Source: Isoetes taiwanensis (taxonomy: Eukaryota; Streptophyta; Lycopodiopsida; Isoetales; Isoetaceae). Taken from it: DNA of 64,000 nucleotides. Where the stretch lies: the NCBI GenBank assembly GCA_021234155.1, contig JAJEKV010000057.1:3689821-3753820 (forward strand), read 5' to 3'. This document shows, piece by piece, positions 47,001 to 59,639 of this stretch; positions within the stretch are counted from its first letter, which is position 1; each line of letters opens with the position of its first letter. The translations under genes were made by a program, and so were the position numbers. Below the pieces are notes generated by a model. It saw nothing but the letters and a program-made list of their open reading frames with translations, ran no database searches and was not told the DNA's origin.

Positions 47001-48003
47001 CTTAGCACAAAAATTTGCAAATAGAGCAAGTTGAGGAAATAAGTCAGCAAGATGAGGACCATTGAGCAATTGGAAGGAATACTTCAGAAAGATAGGGCCA
47101 CTTCTCACAACCACATAGTCAGGAAGACCACGACTAGAAGGAAGGGAGACATAAATTTTAGCTCCATCAATAATAGAATGAGCCAAATGAGTACCTAGAC
47201 CATTAGCAATGCTGATAAGAAACTCCTGCACCAAGAGACCAGGAGGAAGATTTGGAATAGAAAATCGACATGGCATCTTAAGAGCATGAGCCATACCAGT
47301 ACCAGGTGAGTAAGGCTGATACAAAATATAATCACTCCACATGTCACCAGTTGCTCGACAGTAGCAGCATCATAAAAAACAATCAAGAAGAGCTTACTAT
47401 CCAGCATCTTTAAAGTTTGATAAGGTGGTAGCCCTATTCTCCGAAGATGGCCAGTCAACTAATAACCAAGCTTTCTAGTATCCAAAAATGCTCCAGTATA
47501 TTGACCACCCACACTAAATGACATCAAATTACCAATACATTTTTTATGCAAATCATGATCAATCTTGACCACATTGTACCCAGACGCTTGAAGAGTATTC
47601 TTACACATTTCAGGCCTTCTTATTATATTGAATCATCACATCAATAGCTGTAGCAACACGAACTACAAAAGTAGTTGACGACAAGTCCTTCTTGATCCAC
47701 TCACTAAAATGCTCCTTGCTAGCACTTACTCCAAGAGTTGAAGACCTCTAAGGAAGTGCATGAGGCTGATCTTTATTGGAATTGGCACCAGGTGGTGGTG
47801 AGGCACCGTCCACGGAAGTATTAACGCCATTCAAAGCACTTTGTATTATTCGGTGCATTAGCACAGGGTGCCAGTGCAGGAAAATCACCTTCTTGAAAGA
47901 CACTCTTGCCAAGGGCCAGAGGGTTAACATGCAATGCCAAATTTGGCCCCTGCACCAGCATGGATACAGGAGATTTTGCAGGCAATTTGGAACTTGACGC
48001 CAT
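44050..48003 (-). mobile_element. L1-type LINE, minus strand, degenerate and 3'-truncated
   Basis: ORF1 starts at ATG 48003 (MASSSKLPAKSP) and decays through 47342-46691, where CRFSIPNLPPGLLVQEFL resembles the DUF4283 region. ORF2 starts at ATG 46418 with NLLSWNVRGVAS (endonuclease) and continues with LLVGDFNMVE (near 45990), DKCPGLDGFPIEFF (near 45050) and IRQGCPLAPLLFTIVAE (near 44490). The catalytic YADDTFF is near 44360, and HGNTTKLLGIPVG follows near 44180. Stops and frameshifts occur throughout. Thumb, zf-RVT and poly(A) are missing, so the 3' end was lost after insertion. Confidence 0.85.
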
Positions 48004-48600
48004 TCCTTTTCAGAGGGGCCGAAACTGTAAGGGCCGAAACGGCTATAAGCTGGATTTTGAAAATTACGGCAACATGCACCATTGGACTTTGAATCAACTT
48101 TTCAAAGAGCCAAAAAACACCTGAATCCGAGGTCGGTAGCTCAAGCTATGAACAAAAATGTCAAGCACCCTCCGGCAGAAACCCTAGGGCGCTCCATCCC
48201 AAACTTCTCCATCATGCCCTTCCCAGCGCCTTCCGCCCTCCCAGTGCACAGCGCCCTCCTCACTCTCTCTCTAGCGCCCTCACTCTCTCTCTAGTGCCCT
48301 CACTGCCCTTGCATGGATCCCCTTTGATTTGCCCCTTTCTGGCTTTCTCTCTCTAGGGTTTACAATCTCTCTCTAGCCCCAAAACCTCCAAACCCCCAAA
48401 AGGTGCTCTGACCGCGATTTTGAGTCCCCAAATTGGATTTTGAGCACACGTTTTACAGCCAGAGACCCCTCAAAATTTGGAACCCCCAAAACCCCCAAAA
48501 GGTGCTCTGACCGCAATTTTGAGTCCCCAAATTGGATTCTGTGCACACTTTTTGCAGCCAGAGACCCCTCAAACTTTGGAAGTCAGCGCACACAATAATG
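48004..48600 (-). repeat. LINE leader with tandem repeats
   Basis: Two adjacent ~100-bp copies (48389-48482 and about 48493-48582) share GGTGCTCTGACCGC, TTTTGAGTCCCCAAATTGGA and CAGCCAGAGACCCCTCAAA. Beside them are repeats of CTCTCTCTAG[CT]GCCCTCA (48260-48310). Tandem promoter monomers upstream of ORF1 are known in some L1 LINEs, and the position here fits that. Confidence 0.6.
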
Positions 48601-48799
48601 TTGAGCTAGGCTCCAACATTTGCCTGACATTGCCATAGCCAAACCAACTGCCTCTTGGCCTTGCCTAGCCTGGCCACAACCCTGACATAGCCTGCCTAGC
48701 CCTGCCAGACCTGACACGCCCCTGCCATAGCCTAAACCTTGCTTGATGTGCCGCACCCCATCCATGGCCACGAAGATGGGCCACTGAAAACCAAACCAA

Positions 48800-49760
48800 A
48801 GGGCCACGCAAAACGGTCCCGGACGACCATCATGGATAGGGGAGAGTCATCCTCCATGAAGAAGGAGGCTCGGGCTAAGGCTAGCCCGGCCGAAAGGGAT
48901 TGATTGCTCAGACCACACAGGAACTCCTGCCTCGGCAGAGAATTGGAGCCACGTCAAAGCGGCGGGCGGAGGCTAACAAGCGCTGCATTGAGGCTACTTG
49001 CGTCTGCCCGGCCGGCATGGCGTGGAGATGGAGTCCCGGCACCCCATGTGCTCGAAAGGCAACCGGTGGTCGAAAGAACCGCATCACAGCTCGAGACCCG
49101 CTGACAAAGACGTAGAAGATGGCCTTGGCCCGCACACCGAACGGCAACAAAGGCGAGCGGGAGCTCGGGCGACATGCGGCCCGCCCTGGACTCCGTGTTC
49201 ATCACTCGGACATCATGACCGCAGGGAGGGAGCCGGCAATGCACGAGGCGATGGTCACCGGGTCTCCGGCCGGTCGGAGGTTGAGGAAGCCACCACCATG
49301 GCACGGGGGCGCAGCCGCTCTTGCGAGCGGCCGGACCGCGGCCGGGTTCTTGAGCAGTACGATCGAGCAAGCCCGCTCGACGCCCGTGTGCTTGGGCTCA
49401 AGCACACCCTCGCTACTCGGAGCACGGAGCTCCGGGGTTCGCGGCGCAGCCATCCATAGAACAGGGCGGGGGTCTCCCCACCGAGGTTCATAGTCACCGC
49501 TGCGGCCCGGTGTAGGCGGGGAGATGGCCAAGCGGCGGGCAGGGCCCTCGCAAGTATGCTCCCGACTTCCGCCCGTGGGGCCGAGGGCGCTGCTGCGGTC
49601 GCACCCCGCAACCCCCGGTATGCATGGCACACGTGACCCGGGGACCCGGACCACGCGACCGCTGCCTCGCGACTCAACCACCCCACGCCATCCCGGCCAC
49701 CACCACCACCACCCGGCCAAAGCCCCGGCCCTCGCCCACCTTTGACCCAGAGGTGCGAAA
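48800..49760. other. GC-rich island of unknown origin
   Basis: The base composition jumps to strongly GC-rich between AT-rich flanks. Long frames stay open on both strands (for example 48998-49459 plus, 49890-49255 minus), but such frames are expected in GC-rich DNA. None shows a domain. A (CCACCACCACC) run lies near 49700. It could be a transposon or LINE segment from the same GC-rich class as 51740-53000. Confidence 0.4.
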
Positions 49761-50106
49761 ACTCCAAGAGCGCTAGACGTTCTTGGAGCGAATGCACATT
49801 ACTAGGTGTAGTTTTATTGATATGACTTTCCTTTTGTTTTATGGTAGTTCTTTGAGCATGGAAATTCTCAACAACGAAGGGAGCTTGCAACCCAGGTTGG
49901 TTGGCCGCATGCTTGTTTTGAGCTTACAAATGTATGGTTGCCGTGTAATCTGAGAAGGTAATGTGTCACGTAATGTATATTTCAGAGTTGGTTAATAATC
50001 TCATTATTTACAACAACTGCGTAATCGTCTGTTTTTATAAGAACTAGATTAGCCTATCGGTTGCTTTGCTAGAGCTTATTTATCGAGATCTTATCCACTT
50101 TGTAGG

Positions 50107-50990
50107 CATTAGAAGTAGTTGATGTCGATCGGCAAAAACGCCAATTGGTTTGAGCTTGATGGACATGTTATGAGATGTGTAAGAGACCGTAATGGGAACC
50201 ATGTCATTCGAAAATGCATTGAATGTGTGCCTCGGGCGAGGATTCGGTTTTATAATATCTGCGTTCTCTATGGCCAAGTTGTTAGCCTTTCCACCCATCC
50301 ATATGGCTGCCGAAAGTGATCGGTATGTGACAATTTAGTCTATTTCTTTCTATCCAAGGACACAGTCTCATATTTTCTGGTTCGAGAGAGTCCCGGAGCA
50401 TTGTACGATGAACAAAAGCGATGCAGGATAATGGAGGAGATTTTGCAAGCTAAATGTTCTCTTGCTCAAGACCAATATGGAAATTATGTTATCCGTGTTG
50501 GAGTAGTTTTATCCTTTGTTGCATTATTGGTAATGTGTTCGGGTCTTCTGTTTCTTGCTCATTGCCAATATTTTACGGCATGTGTTAGAACATGGCAAAC
50601 CTTATGAAAGAAGTGAAATACTTACCAAGCTTGTTTGGACAAATTGTACAAATGAGCCAAAGATAAGTTTGCATCAAATGTTGTAGAGAAATGCCTTGAG
50701 TTTGGAGGGCATACTGAGCGGCAAATCCTTATAAACGAAATGCTAGGCCACACGGAGGAGAATATGCCTTTACAGGTACAACTGTACTTTATCTTACCTC
50801 ATTGCAGTTAACAGTGTGGCATAATGCTAATTCTTTTCATGCAGGCAATGATGAAGGATCAGTTTGCAAACTATGTGGTGCAGAAGGTTTTGGAGACTTG
50901 TGATGACCAACAGCGTGAGATTCTGTTGGGTCGAATAAAAGTCCATCTTTTGATCAGCCAACCATTGCAGCAATAGAAGCCATGGTCAAC
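50107..50990 (+). pseudogene. Pumilio-family (PUF) RNA-binding gene fragment, unprocessed pseudogene
   Basis: PUF repeats bind mRNA 3' untranslated regions. Visible repeat cores are [20 protein letters not shown] (50154-50213), [15 protein letters not shown] (50270-50315), LAQDQYGNYVIR (50461-50496), [20 protein letters not shown] (near 50690) and [20 protein letters not shown] (50850-50910). Frameshifts, stops and a lost C-terminus (sequence departs after GRIKVH) make it non-functional. An intron with GT...AG borders (about 50777-50844) is retained between MPLQ and AMMKDQ, so it arose by DNA duplication, not retroposition. Confidence 0.85.
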
Positions 50991-51574
50991 CAGGTACTCA
51001 TACTATAAATTGGATATGTTAGAGTCTTTTTACTTTAGAAAGAAAGACTTCTGACTAAGATCTTTAAATGTTTCAGAATGATCATTTTGCAGCCAGATAA
51101 AAAGCTTGGATTTTCAGGATGTACGTAGGCGAATATATGTGTTTCCTTGGGATAAGACCATGTCTTATATATTTGCTAAAAGTAATAACTGTCATGTCAG
51201 CCTGGAACTATAACACTATAGCAGATTGTGTGGAAGGCAGTTGCTCTATCATTTACTCTGATTATGAGTATGGTTTCAATATGATGTTCAAAATATAGCA
51301 TGGCATTTAGCTAATAAAACTTGTTGACATCACATCTTGGATTATAAGGCTGAATGTACCATTATAAAATTAGTGCTGATAGTGGAAGTGTTCCACAAAT
51401 GAGATTATAACATGTCAAGACTTCAAACCAGTCTTAATAGATTCTCTTCAGATATACATTCATGAAGAGGCTTAAGTATTCATGGGTATGAATATTACTC
51501 AAGAAATATTGTCTCCAACACCCGTTTTAATAGCAAGAAAAAAAAAATCTCAAATGGGCAATTTATTAAAGAAA
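50991..51574. other. AT-rich flank, no gene recognised
   Basis: No coding or repeat signal is seen between the Pumilio fragment and the 12-bp array. Confidence 0.35.
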
Positions 51575-51737
51575 TGACGAAGTAAATGACGAAAACTGTG
51601 ACGTTTTTGTTGACGAAAAACCTGACGAAAAAACTAACAAAAATCCTGACGATTTTTCTGACACAAAAAGTGACGCAGCTGCTGACGAACCTCCTGACGA
51701 TTTTTATGACGCATCCCTGACGATTTCGTCGACGATT
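51575..51737. repeat. 12-bp minisatellite (TGACGAnnnnnn)
   Basis: About 13-14 units of 12 bp each begin TGACG or a close variant, with only one phase slip near the right end. Six positions are conserved and six are free. In one plus frame it reads as D-x-x-x tetrapeptide repeats (DENCDVFVDEKPDEK); in another as x-L/V-T-x. It ends where the RTE-like LINE begins. Confidence 0.8.
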
Positions 51738-51739
51738 TT

Positions 51740-53058
51740 TGGTGGTTCTCATCCTCTTCACGCCACCCCACGCCTCCTGCACTCACATATCGGGGACAGC
51801 CTGTGGAGGTCACGCCCACCTACAAGTACCTAGGGGTGGAGTTCCCCTCCTCTGCTCTGTTGGGAGCGCCCATCCGCTTAAGGGTGACAAGAAGCTGGAA
51901 AGCTTTATGCCATGCGAGCAGCGGCCCACCGGCGAGCTCTATGATTGGGGCCATCGGTCACATCTGTTTGGCTACCGGGTCGAAAGCCTGTCCCTTTGTA
52001 TGGGGTCGAGGCTTGGGGCCCGATCGTCTCTTTGGCGACACAGAATGACTTGGAGGCAGTCGCGAAGTCATTTTTGGCACGCACTTGGGGTGAAACCTTC
52101 ATCCCCCCATCGGTTCTGCTGCAGGAAACTGGATTCTTGCCGCCGGGCAGCCCCTTTGATAGACACATCGTCTATTTTCGAAAAGTGGTTAATATGGGTG
52201 ATGCTCGGCTCCGGGCAGGGCTTACGCTATGGCAATGGGCCCGCCCAGCAGGCTTCGGTGCTGTTGGAGGGGTAAGAGAGATCGGTGGTTCGCCCGGATG
52301 AGCGTCGCGAGGAACAGTCGTCGCGGGTGGACCGCGGCCCGATCGTGGCGACCCTACGGGGAGTACACGGGCGCTTGCTTCCTTGCCAAGCTCACGGGAT
52401 CCCGGCTCTAGAGCCAGTCAAAGCGGCCCATTACAAGGAGCACATCAACCCAGCGTTGGTCCAGGGGCCCGCGGCTCTACTGCGTTCCCGGTACCCCCAA
52501 AAAGCGGACTCATTGCCTCGATTTGCCGCGGTGCCCACCATCTCGCATCGAGGCGGACAAGTGGATTGGGGAGCCCGCCCGGGGCGGGCTCTGTCGGTCT
52601 TTGTCAAACGAGTGCCATTGAGGATGAGTCTCACACTTTCGAGTTGCCCGGCATTCATCCGTCCGGGCCGAATCGTTCCCTTAAATGCGGTAGGACTTGC
52701 CCCATACATTTGCTTGATGAACAACACACCGATGCGTGCTTTCACGGGGTCGTTACATTCGGGATGTCTTGGATCTGCGAGCCCACCTTTCCCCGCTTTG
52801 GCTGCCCGCGATCGGGCACTACTGCACTGGTACATGAGTGTATATATCCGTCAGGTTATATTTGTGTGTTTTGCATTTCAGATATTGGAGCGGTTTGTCG
52901 GCCAGTGATTCTTTGCCCGCGGTTTTCCCTCGAAAACCCTTGGTGGGGTTTTTAATCCGGTAGTAATTAAACTTCTTTGCGCTTTTGTATTGGGTCCCAT
53001 AGACCGATTGGTCTCCGTGGACGATAAAAATACCTTCCTTCCTTCCTTCCTCCCTTCC
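51740..53058 (+). mobile_element. RTE-like LINE, 5'-truncated and frameshifted
   Basis: Reading frames hold the RT thumb motif TYKYLGVEF (51816-51842) and YGVEAWGPIVSLATQNDLEA (near 52000). LLQETGFLPPGSPFD follows near 52120, then a C-terminal Cys/His segment IEDESHTFELPGIHPSG (near 52620) and TFGMSWICEPTFP (near 52760). Frames alternate, so it is a pseudogene. The 3' end reads GTCTCCGTGGACGATAAAAA with a (CCTT)n tail instead of poly(A), at 53030-53058. The GC-rich body contrasts with its flanks. Confidence 0.75.
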
Positions 53059-55249
53059 CATCCTCTCTCTACTCCCTCCATGGCCTTCATGATTTTTTCA
53101 GTCACTATTCTCAACCTCTAGACATAACAAGCAGAAATGGAAAAGAAACACTGTACCTGCAGCCAATCAAGCAAACATTAGCAATATTTTGGTAATGATG
53201 CAAGGGCCAAAAGGTACATTATATGTTTCTTGGCTCATCGCCTTTCACTTTTTTGTACCTTTTATGCCCTTGATCAAGAATAGAAAATTAATAAATTCTG
53301 CAGTAACTTCCTAAGACCATCAGGGTAAATTTTAAGGGCCTAGATATTTTTAAGGGCATATAAATGTTGGCTAAACCTATGAAAAATAAGGCTTCATGCT
53401 CTTTTTTTGGGCAAAATTTGGTAAAATAAGGACCTTCGATTATCTTTCCACTTGGCTAAATGCAAAGTTGAAATGCTTTGGAAATTCTTTTGTTGGCGAA
53501 TTTCCCTTTATTCGTAGCTAAAGTGCACCTACTTAACTAGATTTATCAATTTCACTAGTTAACTACTTGTCTCTAATTACACCTTCATGACGGCTATTCT
53601 AGTTCAATAATCATGAGAAGATGGCAATGGGCTAGGCCACGTTTCTAAAAATTTATTGTGTTGTGTGCTTCAATTTTTATAGAGGTATTTTCAATATTGC
53701 ATTTGAAACATATGCTAGCACTTTACCAATTGCCCTAATTCAAATGTATCTTATTTGTTAGAAGTTTGGACTTATTTGTTACCAAATTGTCTTTAGATTT
53801 GTGTAAATATCAATTTTCCAAAACTTTCCATAACATCCCTAGTAGTTTTATAAAGTCTAAGCAAATTTAGACAATAACATAATGAAGAAAAGAGTCTATG
53901 CAATCTCAATACTTATGATCACCACTCGGCACACACAACATAAAAAACTTGCTTGTAGGTCACCACTCGACACAAAAATTTGATCAATTATGTACAATAA
54001 ACACTATTTAGCCGCACTAGTCAAACATTGTTCTTTGACCCTTCATATAATCTAAATTGGATATACGAGTTGTTCAAGAACAAAAAAAAGAGGAAAAAAA
54101 GAAAAACATGAGTAATTCACCAACTGAATTGTCAACAATGCACAATAACAACTCAATTTAAATCCCTAAAATTAGATCTTGGCATTTAGAATAGCATGGC
54201 CTTATCCATCGTAATTAAAATAACCTTGGCAATCGAAAAACATATGGTGGAATCTTATCCCTAAATTCGAGTTTATCTTTGAGTTTTGTGTTCAGTAGGA
54301 AACGTCACGAATGGATTTTTTATTCAGTAGGAAACTTCACGAAGTTATGCATCAAATTTTTCCGTCTGTACATCTCCAAACAAGTCGGATTTGATCATAT
54401 ATGCAGTTTAGAGTCACCACAATGCATCAATCCAATCATTTCTATTGTTCATGCCTTCTGCCGACTCCTAGATCTGTGTCTATAAAAGCACCTATTCTAT
54501 GTCACTGTTCAATATGTTCAATGACCGTAAATATCTTCATATCGTTATATTTATATGTATTTTCAATATCTCAGACCATGCACTTCATCAACGACGACTT
54601 TCATCAACGGTTTTCTTCCATTCAGGGAAAAATCCGTTTATAGGTTATGGTGCTTTTGTACATGCAATTCTTCTAACTTTAACAAGATCTGCGATCTGTT
54701 TATAGACAAGTCACAGTTAGGTTCATAAACAAATGATTTTAACAAAATATAGTGATAAGAAACCAGATATGTCTGTAGCATATATTCTGGAAGCAAACTA
54801 CAGTAGAGAATTTTGTAAAAGTATTACAACTGTTCAGAATAACTACTTGCTACAGATATTTCAAACCATGTATAATAAGTTGCATACTCGTCCAATGCTT
54901 GCACAAACATATATGTAGCATAGCATAGCTGCAGATAGCACAACATAAGCAGATATTCAAAGTGCCATATGAGTGCTACTACATATGTTGATGCTGCATA
55001 ATGCTACTTCCACAATAATGGAAATCCAATTGTTCATACTGCAAATCTTATAAAAATAGATCTGTCTCCATCAACAGCACAGTCCAACACTTACATCACA
55101 GTTTCCTGCAACTCAATCTACATGACAACAACACATATATTCCTGTGCAGGAAGTTTTTTTGATAAATATATCAGACCAGAGGATTGAAAAAACTGGAAA
55201 GAAAACACGCATTAAATATCCAATTATAATGCTTCAAGAAAAAATACCT
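53059..55249. other. AT-rich intergenic DNA, no gene recognised
   Basis: About 2.2 kb holds only short ORFs. A short duplicated phrase (TTCAGTAGGAAAC.TCACGAA) sits at 54292-54342. Confidence 0.4.
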
Positions 55250-58200
55250 TCAATCAATGAATTGACCAAGCGCCCATAAATTGTCATCATGACAAGCACT
55301 ATTATCCATCGCATCAGTCGTTGTTGCTGTCTTCAAGCCTTCACCTTCTACATGGGTCTTTGAAACTCCGCCACGCTTACATTCATCCTTCCACAACTCA
55401 AATGCTCGCTCATAAGGAAAAGTATCAATATCAAAATCGTAGCTATATATTCTCAAAGCGGCATCCAAGCTACCATCCAATCTATTTCTTAACTTGTTTT
55501 TTAGAAATGTCAGCGTGCTAAAACATCTCTCATCCTCCACGCTTCCCAGTATCATGCATAAACATAATTCTGCTAGTCTAAAATATTCTGAAAGAGAGAT
55601 CCGTAAAACACTGTTAGAACCTAGCTTCTGCCAAAGACGACTAACTGCTCCAAATTCTAGCGGATCTTCTAGTTTTTGAAATTGCTTGTACATTGTTTCA
55701 CCAAAGAACTTTGACTGCATTTTCAGTTCATCCCAATCCAAAATACCATCAATTCTTTCGTTGTTGCTGCTGCCAAGATTCTTACCACAACAAAAGTACT
55801 TCTTGATAACTGCAAATTTCTCAACAAATCTTTTTGATACAATAGAATCGCCATGTACATTGTTCCAAAATTGGGGAAAAACTATTCCAGTTGCCTCTAG
55901 AACATTGTTTGGCGGAAATCTCGACCTCAACTCATTGACCAATTTACTCGCAACCTAAATACAACTAAAATTAGAAACAAAGTCTTACAAACAATAACTA
56001 CTAAGTTAAAATATGGAGCCTTACTTATTTCAGCCATGTGAAGCTTGACTTTGTCCACAAATATTTGCACATCAAAATTTTTGAAGTCACATTTCCAATA
56101 ATGGCCACCTCTTCCACTACTCTTTCTAACACACCTCCGAATATATTTATCTTTCACATAGATGCAAAGGATACCACTAGGATAATGTTGCAGGAAGCTT
56201 TTTTGTGTTCCAAATGCTACCAATTTATTCCATAGAAGAAATGTATCTTTGTGACGCTCAAAGCAAGACTGACCTGTCAATGCATCATCAAGATACAATT
56301 TTTTTTTTTTTTTTTTTTTTGAAGGAACGGTAGATTTTGTATTCATTCATATGATATAAAGTTACAACACATACATGATTCCATAAGAATCATATTGGAA
56401 GAATTCCAGCACATAAAAAACCCTGAATATCTAGGGGGAACCCAGAAGATCCAGGGAAAAATAAGAAACTACTAACATAAAGTAGAATAAATGGACAAGT
56501 TAAGTACTAGCAATGGAGTCATTCAACATCTTGTTCGGCTTCAACATACTATAGTGGTAAACCATCCTTCTTCTGCTAAAACCAATTACTATAGGAACCT
56601 CTCCATGGTTTCCAACAACTGATCCATTTGTTAGCCCAATCAGAAGCGACTTCTGTTACCCTTAATGGCCACATATAGATTAAGCCCAAGAAAGATTTTC
56701 AGCATCCTTTGCAAACTGGAGGAGTAAAACATGAACCAAAATCTGGAGGAAACAGAAAAAAGGACATGTAGACAAATAATTACCCAACTCTTATGCCTGA
56801 AGACGAACATTCCCATTATAAAGGCAGTGCAATCTCCTAGCTCGCCATAAATCTGAATCCAATGAATACCAACTAGACCATAGCCCAGCCCTAAGAATAT
56901 GATTCGAAAAATGGTGCATTGTTGGAGATGCCTCTAGATCATCATGTTCACTTACAAGTAAGAATTCAGTAGCTATCCATCCACAAACCCTCCATCAGAA
57001 AATGAAACCCAAGGTCTCCCGCCACTTGAATTTCAAGACTTCGGATCTAGTAAACTGATCACAGCTGCTAGGATACATAAAAATCTCCACATATACATAG
57101 AATATATGGATGGAAGCAACAATAAAATTAGAATAGGCTGCCACACTATTCTTAAAGCTGCCACAGGCTTTTAAAGTTCTGATTCTTTATAATGAAATGA
57201 CCTCCTGATCATCCCAGATTCCTTAAATTGATGGAAAAATTAAAAAGACTTCAAACAATCATCTTGAAGCTGGTTAGACTTAGAGGCTGCAATGCAAACA
57301 AAGTAAGGATAGCCTCAAAATCTGTCATCATTACTAAAAGCTCGCTCGCCTTTTGAGAGGTGTTAGCATCTTCATCAAAACTTAATTCTTCTACTGAACC
57401 AACCAATGAAACATACTCTTCACAAAGATGTTTCGCGGGCTTATTAAGCGATATCCAACGTGTAGTAACATCCTTTAGAAGTTTTCTACCATCAGTCAAT
57501 CCCTGTGAAAATGCCCGAAATGCTGCACATCTTTGGGAACTCTTTGAAAAGAACTTATAAGAAGTGCGAACAATCGTCTCTACTTCAGCAACATATGGAG
57601 AATCAGAAATTATTTTATAAGCTAGATTCGTTCTATGACTCATACAATGTATAACATTCGAATAAGGTGCAAATTTACTTTGCAACCTTGCACCCAATCC
57701 AGTTCTGTTACCTTGCATTACAGCAGCACCATCAGCGCCGAAACAAACCAATTTTCTTGCACATTCCATGTGACATAAACCAGCAACAGTTGACAAGTTA
57801 TGAGCATTAACATCAAACAACGTCTCTGCATTAGCACTCAGGGCAAGCTTATAAGTACCTACAAAAGATGACTTCCGTTCAAAGTTTACCACCGTATATA
57901 AATGCATTGCTATTTGGAGCTCTACCTTTAAGGCTTCGTTCATAACATTGGCAAATCCCCATCCAGCAGAATCACTCCAATGATACACAGGACATAAGGG
58001 GATTTTTTGGGCAAGTAAGAAGCAACGCATCTTTGGATAGTCCTTCATAGGCTTACCATTCTTTAGCAAATGAAAAATCGATCTCATCTGAATAACTTAC
58101 CTTCAAAGTTCAATTTATCTTGCCTGGAGAATGATATATGTAATGATGTAACTTTTTTTTTCCTTTTTCTCTTCAAATAACAAATGCTTTCTATACTCTT

Positions 58201-58654
58201 CTAAGAACGGTCTATGTTTATTATCAACAAAATCAATGACCTCTTGCTGTTCACCATTCTCATTCTGACTCATAGACCTTTCCTTGCCATGATGCTTCAT
58301 TATGCTATCATATTTGCATTGAGAACGAACATCCCTTGAACGTGCCCAAGTGCAAACCTTGCATCTCACCCATTCTTCTCCTGCTATAACTGGCTGCTCA
58401 ATATAAGGAAACTCTGTAAGCCATTCTTCTCTAAAAGTACGGCTAATAACATACGTATTCTTCCTTTTCTTTCGTAAAGTAGAAGACGAAACAAATGGTG
58501 CATTGTCATTAACATTAGTTGGAGTCTTCTCCACACAAGTATTTTTATCAACAGTTGTAGGTGTTGCAATGCTGCAATTGGGAGCTACATCCTTAGACTG
58601 ACTGGAATAAAAAAAGATGGTCATTTGTCTAGACATTTGAAGCTGTTGGAGCAT
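55250..58654 (-). mobile_element. hAT-type transposase gene, interrupted
   Basis: Minus-strand order is: an N-terminal segment (58654-58115) with a zinc-finger-like FREEWLTEFPYIEQP...WVRCKVC. A central catalytic-like region follows (58087-57251; LVCFGADGAAVMQGNRTGLG, IHCMSHRTNLAYK, TTRWISLNKPAK). Next comes a linker (about 56290-56028) and a C-terminal hAT dimerisation segment (55956-55250; GSVEDERCFSTLTFLKNKLR). The layout resembles the KIAA1586/ZNF862-like group of hAT transposases. A LINE occupies 56299-57250. Intron-like borders occur near 58140-58090 and 56027-55957. Terminal inverted repeats were not identified, so a host-domesticated gene is also possible. Confidence 0.75.
56299..57250 (-). 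mobile_element. 5'-truncated L1-type LINE inside the hAT gene
   Basis: Poly(T) at 56299-56320 is the poly(A) tail of a minus-strand insert whose 3' region reads ATATGAATGAATACAAAATC just before the tail. An upstream segment encodes HHFSNHILRAGLWSSW, like the C-terminal part of L1 ORF2. It separates SFKMIV of the hAT frame from YLDDALTGQS. The target-site duplication is unclear. Confidence 0.75.
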
Positions 58655-59639
58655 AATAGCACATATCAGAAAAAAGGAAAAGTATCAGCATAAATGAAGA
58701 ATGACAACGCAATTTTATAATACATCTCACTTACAAGTTGTGTATATATGCTTGCTATTGACAAAGATATAGAGAGATGACCTGCAAAATTATCAGTAGC
58801 AAGATGTAAGGATTTGTAAATCGAGGAAGAAGCCTGTTATTGCTTATGACGTTTAACATTTTAGTGCATTTTATTGAGGTAGAAGAATGAAAAATACCAT
58901 AAAAGAATTACAATTTCGAAATGAATTGGAAGCTGATCATCACGTTACAGAGTTGAAGAAAAAAGTCGTGAACAAATTGATAAAGAAAGAAATGAAATTA
59001 GGATGGAAGAATTGGAGACAATACCTGTTATTGCTTATGCATCGAATCCAATGCAAGCATAGGAGACTCCATAGACAATGAAAAAAAAAATAAGTCGGAA
59101 CTAATGGTGATTCGTAAATCACAGGAGCTCAAGAATTGAGTCGGCATGGCTCCTTGCTGAAGTTAGGGAGAGCTAAGTTGACTTCTGGGGAAGGCGACTC
59201 GGCAGCCCAACAAGCAGTTAACTCTGGCTAATAACCCTAAAACCCAGAAATTCCCCCCTTTCGAATGGCAAATTTTTTTATCTTTTGGAAAAATGGACTA
59301 TATTAACTTTCGCCAAAGATTTTGTGCTAACCCCTAAAAAATCGCCTTTTGGCGAATATTCATCACTCTTTTATATCCTGGGTGCTATGGACGCCAAGCA
59401 TAGTTAGAAACACCACAAAAGTTTCTGTTAGCAGAGCGAACTCCAGTGGTTCACAGCTTAAGGTTGGAGTGTTTGATGAGCGCAAAAAGAAAAAACAAAA
59501 TTTTTGCATTCTAACCATCTCCTTGAATTTTCACCTCCGTCAATCAATAATTATGTCCATCTAATGGTTTAAAATTGTTCCACATGAAGGCTGCTTCTAG
59601 TTGACTTCAACGTAGGCACTCTAAAATTAATTTAAAGTG
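58655..59639. other. Intergenic, no gene recognised
   Basis: A short plus frame at 58887-59081 is Lys/Glu-rich but isolated. GTTATTGCTTATG.... motifs repeat at 58833 and 59029. Confidence 0.35.

Noticed and set aside
49200-49890. ORFs of 170-210 codons on the minus strand of the GC-rich island
   Set aside because: High GC makes stop codons rare; several frames are open at once and none has a motif.
51575-51737. CRISPR array
   Set aside because: The 12-bp units are far too short, the non-conserved halves are not spacers, and the context is a plant nuclear genome.
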